IMG/VR virus record: IMGVR_UViG_3300037963_001405
Span: 666 to 29,424 of that record
From: a virus
Strand: one strand, 5' to 3'
DNA length: 28,759 nt
The notes under the pieces were generated by a model. The model was not told where the DNA came from and ran no database searches. It saw only the letters and a program-made list of their open reading frames with translations. How positions within the stretch are numbered: the first letter of the stretch is position 1; every line of letters begins with the position of its first letter. Made by a program: the position numbers and the translations under genes. Shown in pieces: positions 1-11,900 of the stretch.

Positions 1-3
1 AGA

Positions 4-222
4 ATGCGTATCTATGATAACAGTTTGACACCTGTTGAACCAAAAATGCCTGATTTTAAGGTTTCAACTCAATATTATCAGGTTGAAAATGGTTTTGAAC
101 GTCTTGGAATGGGTCGTGAGGACGAATATTTCTGGAAAACGTCAAAAGAACGCAAAATTGAGGAAGAAAAAGCAGAAGATATGTACAAATCGCAAGAGGG
201 TCGTCCTCTTGATCCTCAATAA
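4..222 (+). CDS. Small unrecognised protein upstream of gp25, possibly 5'-truncated
   Basis: A 72-residue reading frame begins at the first ATG, but the frame stays open to base 1 and there is no room to see a ribosome binding site, so this could be the C-terminal end of a longer upstream gene. The product is hydrophilic and acidic/basic mixed: a central patch rich in Tyr, Phe and Trp (STQYYQVENGFERLGMG, then EDEYFWKT) is followed by a Lys/Glu-rich, probably helical stretch. No signal peptide or membrane segment is visible. Its position directly before baseplate genes suggests a virion or assembly role, but I do not recognise a family and assign no function. The last codons overlap a hairpin (193-211) and the stop overlaps a late-promoter-like octamer. 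Confidence 0.55.
   Translation: MRIYDNSLTPVEPKMPDFKVSTQYYQVENGFERLGMGREDEYFWKTSKERKIEEEKAEDMYKSQEGRPLDPQ
193..211 (+). other. Hairpin at the 3' end of the first ORF
   Basis: CAAGAGG (193-199) pairs perfectly with CCTCTTG (205-211) across a 5-base loop. No T-run follows, so it is not a standard intrinsic terminator. It might act in mRNA processing or be chance. Confidence 0.3.
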
Positions 223-225
223 ATA
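218..225 (+). promoter_or_regulatory. Candidate T4-type late promoter before the 53-aa ORF
   Basis: AATAAATA matches 7 of 8 positions of the T4 late promoter octamer TATAAATA. It straddles the stop codon of the previous gene and lies 16 bases before the ATG at 242. The untranslated leader would be very short. Confidence 0.45.
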
Positions 226-241
226 CGAAAAAAGGGGAAAA

Positions 242-403
242 ATGGCAACTGAACACGATTTTTTGGACAATTTGGGCAATCATCAGCATCAAAAAATGCT
301 TCGTGAGATCTCAAATGATGATTTGACGCCTAAAAAGAGAGATTTCATTGATGAAAATGAATTTTTTGAAAATGAGAGCAATCCAGAACCACTTTATGAG
401 TAA
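242..403 (+). CDS. Small acidic hypothetical protein (53 aa)
   Basis: The frame is open further upstream, to an ATG at 35, but the ATG at 242 is preferred: it follows an A/G-rich ribosome binding site (AAGGGG at about 232-237), starts after the stop of the previous gene, and has a late-promoter-like AATAAATA at 218-225. The 53-residue product starts MATEHDFLDNLGNHQHQKML and is rich in Asp, Glu, Asn and His, with no hydrophobic segment. Its family is not recognised. The tight fit between the preceding gene and gp25 argues that it is real and co-expressed with the baseplate genes. No function can be assigned. Confidence 0.6.
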   Translation: MATEHDFLDNLGNHQHQKMLREISNDDLTPKKRDFIDENEFFENESNPEPLYE

Positions 404-421
404 AGAATCACAAAATACCTT

Positions 422-429
422 GATAAATA
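422..429 (+). promoter_or_regulatory. Candidate late promoter for gp25-gp6
   Basis: GATAAATA, 7 of 8 matches to TATAAATA, lies in the 47-base gap before gp25, 21 bases ahead of its GTG start. T4 late promoters consist of this octamer alone, recognised by the late sigma factor gp55. Confidence 0.6.
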
Positions 430-450
430 AGTTATAATTGCTGTAATTTT

Positions 451-852
451 GTGCCTTTAGAGCGCGTTAGTCAAGGTTTTAAAGACGTTAGTATGACTTT
501 TCAGAAACATCCTCTGACAAGTGATATATTAGCGCTTAAAAATGAGTCCGCAATTGCTCGATCAGTGAGAAATATTGTTTTTACAATGCCTGGTGAGAAA
601 TTTTTTGATGAAGACTTTGGTTCTAGGATCAGTCAGTCACTTTTTGAGAATATAAATGATATTTCTGCCAATATTATAAGGAACGAAATTAAAAGTTCAC
701 TCAGACTTTATGAACCAAGGGTCAATGTGAGAGAAGTTGAAGTAAAACCCAACTTCGATCAGAATGAATTTAATGTATCCATCATTTATGAGATTATTGG
801 AGCAGACGTTCCTGCACAAGAATTACAATTCGTCCTGGAATCAACAAGGTAA
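451..852 (+). CDS. gp25: gp25-like baseplate wedge subunit
   Basis: The 133-residue product matches T4 gp25 (132 aa) in length and pattern: an N-terminal PLTSDILALKNESAIARSVR segment, the core turn NIVFTMPGEKFFDEDFGS, and a beta-strand C-terminus ending in VNVREVEVKP and FNVSIIYEI. gp25 belongs to the GPW/gp25 family. In contractile tails it forms the inner wedge core with gp6 and contacts the sheath, transmitting the contraction signal. The start is GTG at 451. The next in-frame ATG, residue 15, would remove the conserved leader, so GTG is favoured although no clear Shine-Dalgarno is present. A late-promoter-like GATAAATA lies 21 bases upstream. gp6 follows after 3 bases, which suggests translational coupling. 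Confidence 0.95.
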   Translation: MPLERVSQGFKDVSMTFQKHPLTSDILALKNESAIARSVRNIVFTMPGEKFFDEDFGSRISQSLFENINDISANIIRNEIKSSLRLYEPRVNVREVEVKPNFDQNEFNVSIIYEIIGADVPAQELQFVLESTR

Positions 853-855
853 AAA

Positions 856-2958
856 ATGCCATTAGCTAACTTTACTAATCTGGATTTTAACCAGGTTAAA
901 ACGACACTCAGAGAATATTTAAAGGAAAACTCCAATTTCACTGATTATGATTTTGAGGGTTCTAACCTTTCAACGATACTTGATGTTCTGGCATATAATA
1001 CCTACATTACTTCATACAACGCAAACATGGTTGCGAATGAAGTATTCATTGACAGTGCGACACTAAGAGAAAATGTCGTATCATTAGCAAGAAATATTGG
1101 ATATTTACCAAAATCAAGAAAAGCAGCAACAGGAGTAGTAACATTTTTTGTTGATACTAGTAATGTTAGTCCAACTCCATCATCCCTTACCCTTAAAAAG
1201 GGTCCTATAGCAACTTCTCAAGGTGGATTTGGTAATTCTTCGTTTGTATTTTCAATTTTAGAAGACATAACAGTTCCAGTTAATGATGGAATTGCAGAAT
1301 TTAACAATATCACGATTTTTGAAGGTAATTTACTGACAGCTAACTTCACTTATAGTGCAAGAAATCCAAATAGGAAGTTTCTTTTAGATAATATTGGAAT
1401 TGATACTGAATTATTGACTGTAAGAGTTAAACCAAATGAGCAATCATCTAGAAGTGTAAAATACAGTCGTCAAGATAGTTTATTTGAGGTAAAACCAGAT
1501 TCTGCTGTTTACTATCTACAAGAGGCAGATGATGAAAGATATGAAGTGATATTTGGAGATGGTCTTTTTGGTAAAAAACTTGAAGATAATAATTATGTCA
1601 CTGTAGATTACATTGCATCAAATGGTGATGCTGCAAACGGAGTTGGTCAATTTGCTTTTGCTGGAAGATTAGTCTTTACAAGAAATAGTGTAGAGTATGT
1701 CGTTACATCTGGCATCTCTCTAATGACAACTGGACTTAGTGCTAGAGGTGGAGAAGCAATTGAAGGTGTGGAGTCAATTAAGAAGTTTGCACCAAGAATT
1801 TATGCATCTCAGAATAGAGCATTGACTGCAAATGACTATGAATCTTTGATCCCAACACAAATTTATCCAGAAACTGAGTCTATCTCTGTTTTTGGTGGGG
1901 AAGAGTTAGTACCTCCTCAATATGGAAAAGTTTTTATTAGTATTAAACCAAGATTTGGTGATTTTATTCCAAATCTCATCAAAGAAAATATTAAGAAGAA
2001 ACTGAAGAAGTATTCTGTAGCAGGAATCGTTCCAGAACTACTTGATCTTAAGTATCTGTATGTTGAAGTTAATAGTAAGATTTACTATAACTCAAATTTA
2101 GCACCTTCAGCAACTTTTGTTTCTAGTCTTGTTCAAAATAATGTCAATAGATATGCAGAATCAACAGAATTAAATAAGTATGGTGCCAGATTAAAATATA
2201 GTAAACTTCTTAAGTTAATTGACGATGGTCATGATTCAATAACTTCAAATATTACTACAATTGCTATTAGAAGAGATTTAAGAGTAACTTTAGATACATT
2301 TGTAGAATATCAAATCGGATTTGGAAATCAATTCCATATCAAATCGATGAATGGTTACAATATAAAGTCAAGTGGATTTACAGTTGCTGGAATACAAGAA
2401 GTTGTATATGTTTCAGACATTCCAGATACAAATAGAAGAACTGGAACTCTATTCTTCTTTACTTTACCTACTCCAGGGTCACAATCTCCAAATATAGTAA
2501 GAAGAAACACTGGATTCATTAATTACGACAGTGGAGTTATAACAATAAATCCTGTAAATATAACGGGAGCAAAAACAAAGGATGGGCAACCAATTTTAGA
2601 ACTTTCTGCAATACCTCATTCAAACGATGTTATTGGATTACAGGATCTTTATTTGCAACTAGATACTAGTAGCAGTTTGTTTGAACCTGTTGTTGATGAT
2701 GTTTCATCTGGATTAGATCCTTCCTCTTCTACGTACATTGTGTCTTCTAGTTACTCAAATGGCAATTTAGTCCGTTCTGGTGGACCAGACACAGCAACCG
2801 TGACACTAGCATCTGGATCTAGAGTTACTACACAAACTTCAGGAGTCACTGGAGGCACCAGAGCAACTACAACTACAAATACAACTATTTCTACCAGTGG
2901 TGCATCAACAGGTTCTACAGGTTCTTCTGGCGGGTCCTCCGGTGGATCTGGATACTAA
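856..2958 (+). CDS. gp6: gp6-like baseplate wedge subunit
   Basis: The 700-residue protein (T4 gp6 is 660) opens with the typical gp6 N-terminus: FNQVKTTLREYL, then NLSTILDVLAYNTYITSYNA and a SATLRENVVSLARNIGYLPKS helix. A baseplate-J-type motif follows, RGGEAIEGVESIKKFAPR at about 297-314 and NRALTANDYESLI at about 320-332. gp6 dimers bridge neighbouring wedges into the inner baseplate ring. The start ATG has an AAGG ribosome binding site inside the end of gp25. The C-terminal stretch from about residue 640 is unlike T4: it is rich in Ser, Thr and Gly, ends in STGSSGGSSGGSGY, and looks disordered. Identification as gp6 is secure; the role of the tail is unknown. Confidence 0.95.
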   Translation: MPLANFTNLDFNQVKTTLREYLKENSNFTDYDFEGSNLSTILDVLAYNTYITSYNANMVANEVFIDSATLRENVVSLARNIGYLPKSRKAATGVVTFFVDTSNVSPTPSSLTLKKGPIATSQGGFGNSSFVFSILEDITVPVNDGIAEFNNITIFEGNLLTANFTYSARNPNRKFLLDNIGIDTELLTVRVKPNEQSSRSVKYSRQDSLFEVKPDSAVYYLQEADDERYEVIFGDGLFGKKLEDNNYVTVDYIASNGDAANGVGQFAFAGRLVFTRNSVEYVVTSGISLMTTGLSARGGEAIEGVESIKKFAPRIYASQNRALTANDYESLIPTQIYPETESISVFGGEELVPPQYGKVFISIKPRFGDFIPNLIKENIKKKLKKYSVAGIVPELLDLKYLYVEVNSKIYYNSNLAPSATFVSSLVQNNVNRYAESTELNKYGARLKYSKLLKLIDDGHDSITSNITTIAIRRDLRVTLDTFVEYQIGFGNQFHIKSMNGYNIKSSGFTVAGIQEVVYVSDIPDTNRRTGTLFFFTLPTPGSQSPNIVRRNTGFINYDSGVITINPVNITGAKTKDGQPILELSAIPHSNDVIGLQDLYLQLDTSSSLFEPVVDDVSSGLDPSSSTYIVSSSYSNGNLVRSGGPDTATVTLASGSRVTTQTSGVTGGTRATTTTNTTISTSGASTGSTGSSGGSSGGSGY

Positions 2959-2992
2959 TACTAAAAACAACTAACGAAGATAAAATCATAAA

Positions 2993-5900
2993 ATGTCAGA
3001 AACTAGAGTACAGTTTAACACTATCGTATCTAATCAACTTCCTGCTTATGTAAGGGAGGATTATCCACTAATTTCTGAACTTTTAAAACAGTATTATCTT
3101 GGACAAGAATATCAAGGTGGTCCAGTTGATTTAATTCAAAATATCGATAGATACATTAAACTAGATAATACTACAAATTTATCTGAATCTGTTGTTCTAA
3201 ATGGTGATCTTGATTTTGATGCAACAACAATTAATGTAGATCCAGGAGACTCTCCAGCAGGAACTAGAGGATTTCCTGATTCATATGGTCTTTTAAAAAT
3301 TAATGATGAAGTAATAACTTATACTGGAAAAACTGATTTTTCTTTCACGGGATGTGTTAGAGGTTTTGTTGGGATAACTTCTTATAGAAGTGAATTAAAG
3401 AAAGAAGAAGTAGTTTTCAGTGAAAGTGACTCTGATGATCATCTTGATAAATCAACCATAACAAACTTAAGTTGTTTATTTTTAAAAGAGTTTTTAACAA
3501 AAGCAAAACATCAATTCTTACCTGGTTTAGAGGGAAGAAGTCTTGTCCCTGAACTAAATCAAAATTTATTCGTTAAACAATCAAAAGATTTTTATAGAAG
3601 TAAAGGAACTGATTTTTCTTTTGAAATTCTTTTCAGAGCACTATACAATGAAGATGTAAGAGTTGTAAAACCAAGAGATTTTCTAATCTCACCATCAAAC
3701 GCTCAATATAGAATTGTCAATAGTTTAGTAGTAGAACCTATTCAAGGTGATCCAGAAAATTTAGAGAATGCAACTTTATATCAAGATGAATATAAATTTG
3801 GTGGAATAAACAAAGCATATGCACCAATCACCAGTGTTGAAAAAATAGAAGTTGGTTACGGAAAAACTTTCTATAAACTCAGCATTGATGGTGGTTACAA
3901 TCGTGACGCTTCCGTGCAAGGAGCAGTATATGGAGCATTTGTCGTAGAACCATCTACAAGAGTAATAGGAAAGGTATCTTCAGGATCTACAGTTCTTGAT
4001 GTTGATTCAACAGTTGGTTTTGGATCAACTGGAGAACTGTATTTCCGTTATTCAGATAATAGTGTAGGTGTATCTTCATACACTTCTAAATCATTGACTC
4101 AGTTTTATGGTGTCACTGATATTGATGCTGAAATTGCAGATGCAACTATCGTTGGTGTTAATACATTTGCATATGGAAGATCAAAGTTAGATCAAGATGA
4201 AATTATTGAAGTAAGAGTTAGTTCTGTTTTAAATTCTTTCAACATTCCATCCAATACTAATAATCTCTTAAAAGGTGGAAAAGTTAATGTAACTAATCTT
4301 GGAATTTCTGAAAATAATTTCAAAACAAATAAATGGTTCTATAATGTCTCACCAATCTATAAAGTTAAGAACCTTGAAATAATAGATTCATCAAATAACA
4401 CATATAAAGTAACTTTAAACGTACCTAATCAATTTAGATCCGGTGATAATGCAGAAATTATTTTAAACAATGTAAAAAAAGAAACAAAAATTATATCTGT
4501 AAGTTCTGAGACTTCTTTTAATATAAGAGGTCAAGGTGCTTTAAATCTAGATGCGACATATACGATCCAAAGAAGAATTCAAAAAGTCTCTTCTGGAACT
4601 TATCCATCAGCACAAATATATTCTACTGATATTGATAATGTTTATAAGAACGAATCTGGAGATTATTTAATTTCTTCTCCATCAATACCACATTATGATT
4701 CACAGCCATTAAACCCTGCTTCTAGAGAGTTTAAATTTTCTGGTACTTTCCTTGGAGATGAGTTTGAGATTTCTCCTGGAGTAGAACATGGTTTTTATAC
4801 TGGAGATGCTATTTACTATCAGGCACAATTAATAAATCAAACATTTGTTAATGATAGTGGAAGTAGTGATACTAGACTGGTCAGAGATACTTCATTATTT
4901 GATGACGGACTTTATTTTGTAAAAAGAGTTAATAGTTCGACTGTTAAATTTGCAAAGAGTAGAGACGATATTTTTAGCTCTAAATTTATTTCTCTAGATA
5001 ATTCAACAACCGTTGCTAATAGTATTATAAGACCTTTTGAGTTTAATGGAAAAACACTAGAACCTCAAAAAGTTTTAAGAAAAATATCAGAACCTGTTAA
5101 TGATGGAACTTTAACTAAGACAGAACCAGGATTAACTGGAATATTTGTAAATGGTGTCGAACTTTTAAATTATAAAGGAAAGGATATTGTAAAATATGGA
5201 AAAATTGAAACAATAGACATTTTATCGCAAGGGACAAATATCGATGTAATAAATGCTCCTAACTTAATTATTTCTGACTCTGTTGGAACTGGTGCTACTG
5301 GATATGCTGCTGTCTCTGGTTCTCTTAGAGAAGTAAGAGTCATAGATCCTGGATTCGATTACTTAAACACACCAACCGTTAAACTTGAGGGTGGTAATGG
5401 TTCTGGTGCTGTTGCTCAAGTCAACATGAAACAAATTAATCATGAAGTTGATTTCTTTGCTGATTTGTCCTCTGCAGGAGTAACAACTGGTACTTCATCA
5501 TCTCAATCTACAATTGGATTTTCTACATATCATAAATTTAGAAATGCTGAGCAAGTAATTTATAAAACAAAAAATCAAGATGCAGTTGTTGGTATAGTTA
5601 CAGATTCTGTATATTTTGTGTCTACTGTCGATAATGTTACTGTGAGATTGCATCCCACTCAAGCAGATGCCATAGCAGGTATTAATACAGTATATTTAAC
5701 TGATCATGGTATCGGTAAACATTCCTTACAATCAGTCAATAAGAAATCCATAGTTAGTGCAATTAATATTGTCAGTGGTGGTTCTGGTTATGAAAATAAA
5801 AAGAGAACTGCACCTGTCACTGGTATTAACACTGCTTCTAATTTAATTACGATTGTAGATCATGATTATAAAACTGGAGAGAAATTAAAATATACTTGTA

Positions 5901-8900
5901 CGGGAACACCAATCTCAGGATTATCTGTAGATACTGAATATTTTGTAACTGCAATTGATAAAGACTCATTCCACCTCTCTCAAGTAGGAGTTTCATCTGA
6001 TAGAGAATTTTATACTAGAACAAAACAATATATTAACATGACTTCTGTGGGTGTAGGAACTCACGTCTTTAATTATCCAGATATTACTCTTACTTTATCT
6101 GGTAATGTCGGGATTTCCTCCATTGGAACAGAAACATTTAAAGGATCTTTCCAACCAATCGTAAGAGGAACAGTAACTTCTATACACTTAGAGAATGGTG
6201 GTGTTGGATATGGATCTTCTGAAGTTATAAACTTAGATAGACAACCAACTGTTGAACTTCAGTCAGGAACAGATTGTCAATTAACTCCAATTGTTGTTAA
6301 TGGTAGAATAGTTGAGGTTATTATTCAAAAGTCTGGCAGCAGATATGTATCCACACCAGATTTAGTTGTAGTAGGTGATGGAGTCGGTGCTGTATTAGTT
6401 CCAGTCTTAGAAAATGGATCAGTAACCGATGTCAAGATTGTTGAACCTGGTGCTGGATATTTAGATGATTTTGGTCTAACAACTATTGATGTTATACCAG
6501 CTGGATCAACAGAAATACTACCTGTATTCAAAGCAAATGTACAAAATTGGAGAGTAAATTTATTTGAAAAATATTTTACATATTTTTCACAAGATGATGG
6601 TATAATTACGACTGGTTTAAAGTCAGATGATTTTGGACTTCAGTATTCTCACTTATATGCACCAAGAAAACTTAGAGAAACTGTTTTTGCTACTGATCAA
6701 AATGGCAATACTTTATACGGTGAAAGAGATTTAAAAAAAGTTAATAGTATTGAAGTTCAATCCACAAGACACTCTCCTATTTTAGGATTTGCTTACGATG
6801 GACATCCAATATACGGTCCATATGCATTTTCAAAGATAAGTGGTGGTGCGATCACCCAAATGAGATCTGGATATTCTATTGATCTTAAAGATAATAGACC
6901 ACCCACCTCTATTTTCCCAGAAGGGTTTTTTGTAGAAGATTATACACACAATGAAGTTTCTGATGATAGTGTTCTTGATGAAAATAATGGAAGATTTTGT
7001 GTAACTCCAGAATTTCCAAAAGGAACATATGCATACTTCACTACAATTAATGATAAGTTTGCAGAGTCTTCTGGAATTTTTGAAAAGAACCGTAAACCAG
7101 TTTTTCCTTATGTGATTGGCAACAACTATAAGGGTGTTGTTGATAATTTTAATTTTAATCCACAATCAAATTATGATTCCTTTGTCATCTCTAATGATTG
7201 GCGTAGAAATACACAACCATTAAATGTAATTGAGGATGATTTAGAATATTCTTATTTCTATGTTCCAAATAAGTTAAATCAAACCGCAACTGTTACTGCA
7301 ACTGCACCTGGAATAATTGATAGTGTTGGTATTGTTACAGGTGGATCAGAATATAGAATTAATGAAACTCTTGAATTTAATAACGATGGAACTCAAGGTC
7401 AAGGTGTATCAGCAAAAGTAACTCGCATAAAAGGAAGATCTGTCAATAGCATAAGTGTTGCTTCAAGTATTATTGAAGGAGTTGAAATATATCCAGGTCA
7501 ATCAAAAGGAGAGTACTTAGTATTCTCTGATAATCCACATAATTTTGAACCCCTTAATACCATTTCAATTTCTGGATTATCCACAACATCATCTGGTATT
7601 GAGGGATCTTATAATGTTGGTATAAAAACAAATAGATTAACAATTGCTGGTGTAGGAACCACAGGTGTTGCTATTGGTAACACTGATGTAACTGGAATCG
7701 TTACTTATTTCAGAGTTTCTGGTGATTTAAATTATCCTAGCATTAGAGAAAATGATACTCTGATCATAGGTTCGGAAAAAGTTAAAGTTCTGAATGTTGA
7801 TCCTTTAAATTCTAGAATTAGAATTCTAAGAGCATTTGATAATACTGTTGGATCATCTCACACAATCGGAAAGTTTGTTTATGAAGTTCCTAGAAAATTA
7901 AGAATTAATTCTGGATTCAAAACTGATTATTCTTATTCTTTAAACAAACAAATTTATTTTGATCCTGCAGAATCCGTGGGATTAGGAACGACTGCTGGAG
8001 TTGGAATCGGAACAACAATTTCTTTCTCTAATCCAGGTGCTGGCGTAACCTCAGTTTTCATTCAAACTAAAGCAATTTATCTTCCAGGTCATAATTTAAA
8101 AACTGGAGATCAAGTAACATATTCTACAGGAATTGGAACGGTTAAAGGTTCTGGTATAATTGTACAAGATGAAACTAATGTTGGAGTTGGAACAACTCTT
8201 GCAGATGGCACAAATCTATTTGTTGCAAAGATCAATGATGATTTGATTGGTATTGCAACTGTAAGAGTTGGTCTTGGAACAACAGGAACATTTGTTGGTC
8301 TTGCAAATACACTTTCAACTACACTGTTCTTTAGAAATGTAGGAACTGGAGACACGCATAGTTTTAAAACAAACTATAGTGTAATCACTGGAGACATAAG
8401 AAGAAACTTAGTTACTGTTTCCACTGCAGGAACTCATGGTTTGAGTTCACCTCACAACATTTTTGTTAATGTTAATCCGCAGAACACAGGTATTGTAACT
8501 TTAACTTATAATGATTTTAACAGAAGATTGATTGTAAATCCTGTTGGGTTTGTAACTGCTGGAGTTAACACCACAACAAATGCTATAACGATCAATTCTC
8601 ATGGATTTAAAACTGGAGACAAAGTAATTCATACATCAGAGTTGTCTTCTGTGGGATTGTCGAGTGATAGATTTTATTACATTGTAAGAGTTGATAATAA
8701 CAGAATTAAATTATCAGATACTTACTTCGATGCAACTCAACCAAAACCAACCATCGTAGGAATAACTAGTGCTTCTTTAGGAACTATTAATCCAATAACT
8801 CCATCAATAAAACTGTATAAGAATTCTACAGTAACTTTTGATCTTTCGGATAGCTCATTATCTTATGTAAAACAAGGAACAACTTATCCTGCATTTAAAT

Positions 8901-11900
8901 TTAATTTATATGTTGATAAAAACTTTACCAAAGAATGGGAAAAATCTAAAGATAACAGCACATTTGAATTAACTAGACAAGGTACTGTTGGAACATCTGG
9001 TGCAAAAGCAGTATTAGATGTAAATGGAGATACTCCTAATGAACTTTATTATAACTTAGTTCCGATTTATGAGAGTGATCTTCCTACTGCAAAAGCAGAA
9101 ATAGTAACTGATAGTGAGATTATTTCTGGAAATACTATTACCCCTAAAGGTAGTCTTTATAATGGCACTCATACGATTACAGTAGGAACAACCACTACTT
9201 TTACGTATTCTATTGCAGAAGCACCAGAGAAATCTTCTTATGATACTTCTGCATTAATTACATACGATACTGATTGTACTCATACATATGGTCCTATAGC
9301 AAAAGTTGAACTTACCAATCAAGGAAGTAATTACTATTCACTGCCAGGTATATCAACAGTAGATACTCTTGCTGGCACCGGTGCTATTTTAGAGGCAAAG
9401 AGTTCAAGCATCGGTTCTCTCAAGAACATGACATTGGACAACATTGGATTTAATCTTCCATCAGATCCAACATTAAATCCTAGAATTCTTCTTCCTCAAA
9501 TTATCAAAATAGAATCCTTAGCATCATTTGATACTGTAGGAATTACATCTTTTGGAAGAGGATTTTCAGTTCCACCCAAACTTATTGTATTGGATGGAAA
9601 AACTGGCAAACAAGTTACTGATGTTGATCTAAAAGTCACCCTTGGAGAATCTAATGTAGAGATTCTAAAAAATACCAATGGCATGAGTAATGTTGAACCA
9701 ACAATCATACCAACAAATAGTGGTGCGGGTGTTGGGATCAATACGATTGTATTCAATACAGCAGATGAAACAGTGACAGCAACGTTATCTGTTGGATTTA
9801 GTACCATCAACTCCTTCCCATTTGCTGTAGGTGACAAAGTTCTCGTAGAGGGTATTAGTGTTGGTGTGGGATCAACTGGGTTAGGATACAACTCCTCTGG
9901 ATATGATTATAAGTTGTTTGATGTCACAGGGGTTACTGAAAACCTTGGTGGTATTGGAAGTGTTACTTATAGCATGGCTGGATTGTTTAAAAATGGAAGT
10001 TTCCCAGGAACCTTTAAATCATCCAGTTCTTCTGGAAAGATTCTTGCATCTAAACATTTCCCATTATTTGAATCGTTCTTAACCACAAGAAACTTTGCCG
10101 ATAATGAAGAAATCACATCAGATTCTGCAACTGGAATAGTTCAAAGTTGGGATCCAAAAATTACTACACTGACAGTTTCATCAGACGATAATTTTGTTGT
10201 TGGTGAAGTAATCAAAGGAACAGATTCTAAAGTTCAAGGAATAGCATCATCCATTACTTCTTTTGATTCTTATATCAACTTGGGAGCAACTTCAAAAGTT
10301 GTGCAGGGTTGGCAAGAAGATTTTGGTAGATTAAACTTTGAATTACAAAAACTTCAGGATAACTTCTACTATCAAAACTTCTCATATTCATTGAGATCTA
10401 AAGTTGCTTATGATGATTGGAATGATGAAGTTGGTTCTTTAAACCACATACTAGGGTACAAGAAGTTTTCAGATTATCAATTAGAATCTAATAATGACAA
10501 TGATATGACCGTTGGAATTCCAACCAACACTACAAATGTTAATGTTGTTAATAATATTGATGGTTTTGCAAGTCTAAATTGTGTTTATGGATTTGATCTT
10601 GCTACAGAAAATAGTCTGGTTCAGGATTCAAAACTTGTTTCTGATGAAATAGTATTTTCTAATAGAATTCTTACAGATTATTTTGAATCTGTTGGCAATA
10701 GAGTTCTTTCTATTGATGATATAAGTGACGAATTTAATAGTAATCCTAGAGCAACTCCCTTTAGCATAGTGGACACTTTTGACTTGAGTGATATTAGATT
10801 CCAGAAATATATCACATACGTTAGAGATAGAAGATTTAATGCACAAAGGCAATTAATGCTTGTCGATCTTCTCCATGATGGTTCTCGTGGATATTTGAAT
10901 CAATATGGTAGAGTTGAAACACAATATGATCAAGGTTCTTTTGACTTTGCTATTTCTGGAACTGATGCTCAACTCCAATTTTACCCAACTAAGTTTACAG
11001 TCAATGATTACAATCTTAGTGTCTTTTCATATAATTTGAATGATAATTTCCTTGGAGTTGGAACAACAAGTCTCGGTGGTGTTGCAACAATTGAAACAAA
11101 AAGTTCTCCAGTAACCTCTGGTGTCACAACCACTATTGTTTCAATCGGAGATACACATACTGGTGTTAAAGTTTTGGTTAACATAAATCCAGACTTGACT
11201 AGAAATGAAGAATTTGAAGCAGTTGAACTTAATATTGTTCATGATGGAACAAATATTGAGATGATGGAATATGGAAGAATGACAACAAATCTTGGTGGAT
11301 CTGCTGCAACTGGACTTGGCACATATCATGCATACTTCAGTGGATCTTCTTTGAATGTTGATTTCATTCCAACTTCTGTTGGTATTGCAACTACAGGGGT
11401 AATTAACACCGTTCAAGTAGGACTTTCCACAGATACTATTACGGGTATTGGGACCATTGATCTTACCAGAGCTAGACTTGAAGCCAGAACAACTAGTATT
11501 TCTTCTTCAGGATCTCCAGGAATCAACACAGTTGCTGAATATTCAGAAAATTATCATGCTGCTTACTTCATAGCTCAAGTTACGGATACAACCAATAACT
11601 CAACTCAACTTTCTGAACTTGTTATTGTTGATGATTATATTGATTCAACACAAAGTTATCAGACATATGATACTGAATATGGTGTCATAGAAACTGGTGC
11701 TGGATTAGGAACATTTGGATCTAGAGTTTCTGCTGCAGGAACTGTTTCTCTTGTCTTTACTCCAAGTGCAAGTATTGACACAGTAGTTAATGTGTACATG
11801 AATGCATTGTCCTTGAACGAGGACAATACATTATCTAATGAGATTGACTTCACTAACGGATCAATTAATAGTGATTTTGGAGCTTATGAAGGTACAGAAT

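Noticed and set aside
193-211. Hairpin as an intrinsic terminator
   Set aside because: No T-run follows the stem, and the next gene starts within about 30 bases, so it is listed only as a hairpin.
35-241. Upstream extension of the 53-aa ORF to the ATG at 35
   Set aside because: The extension overlaps the first ORF almost completely and reads as a Lys-rich out-of-frame shadow. The ATG at 242 has a good ribosome binding site.
493-495. ATG start for gp25 at residue 15
   Set aside because: It would remove the leader PLERVSQGFKDVS that fits gp25 proteins, so the GTG at 451 was kept.
2830-2955. Collagen-like repeat at the gp6 C-terminus
   Set aside because: There is no regular G-x-y triplet periodicity and hardly any proline; it is low-complexity Ser/Thr/Gly.
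7818-7829. 12-base palindrome TTAGAATTCTAA
   Set aside because: About seven palindromes of this length are expected by chance in a window this size, and it sits in coding sequence without context.
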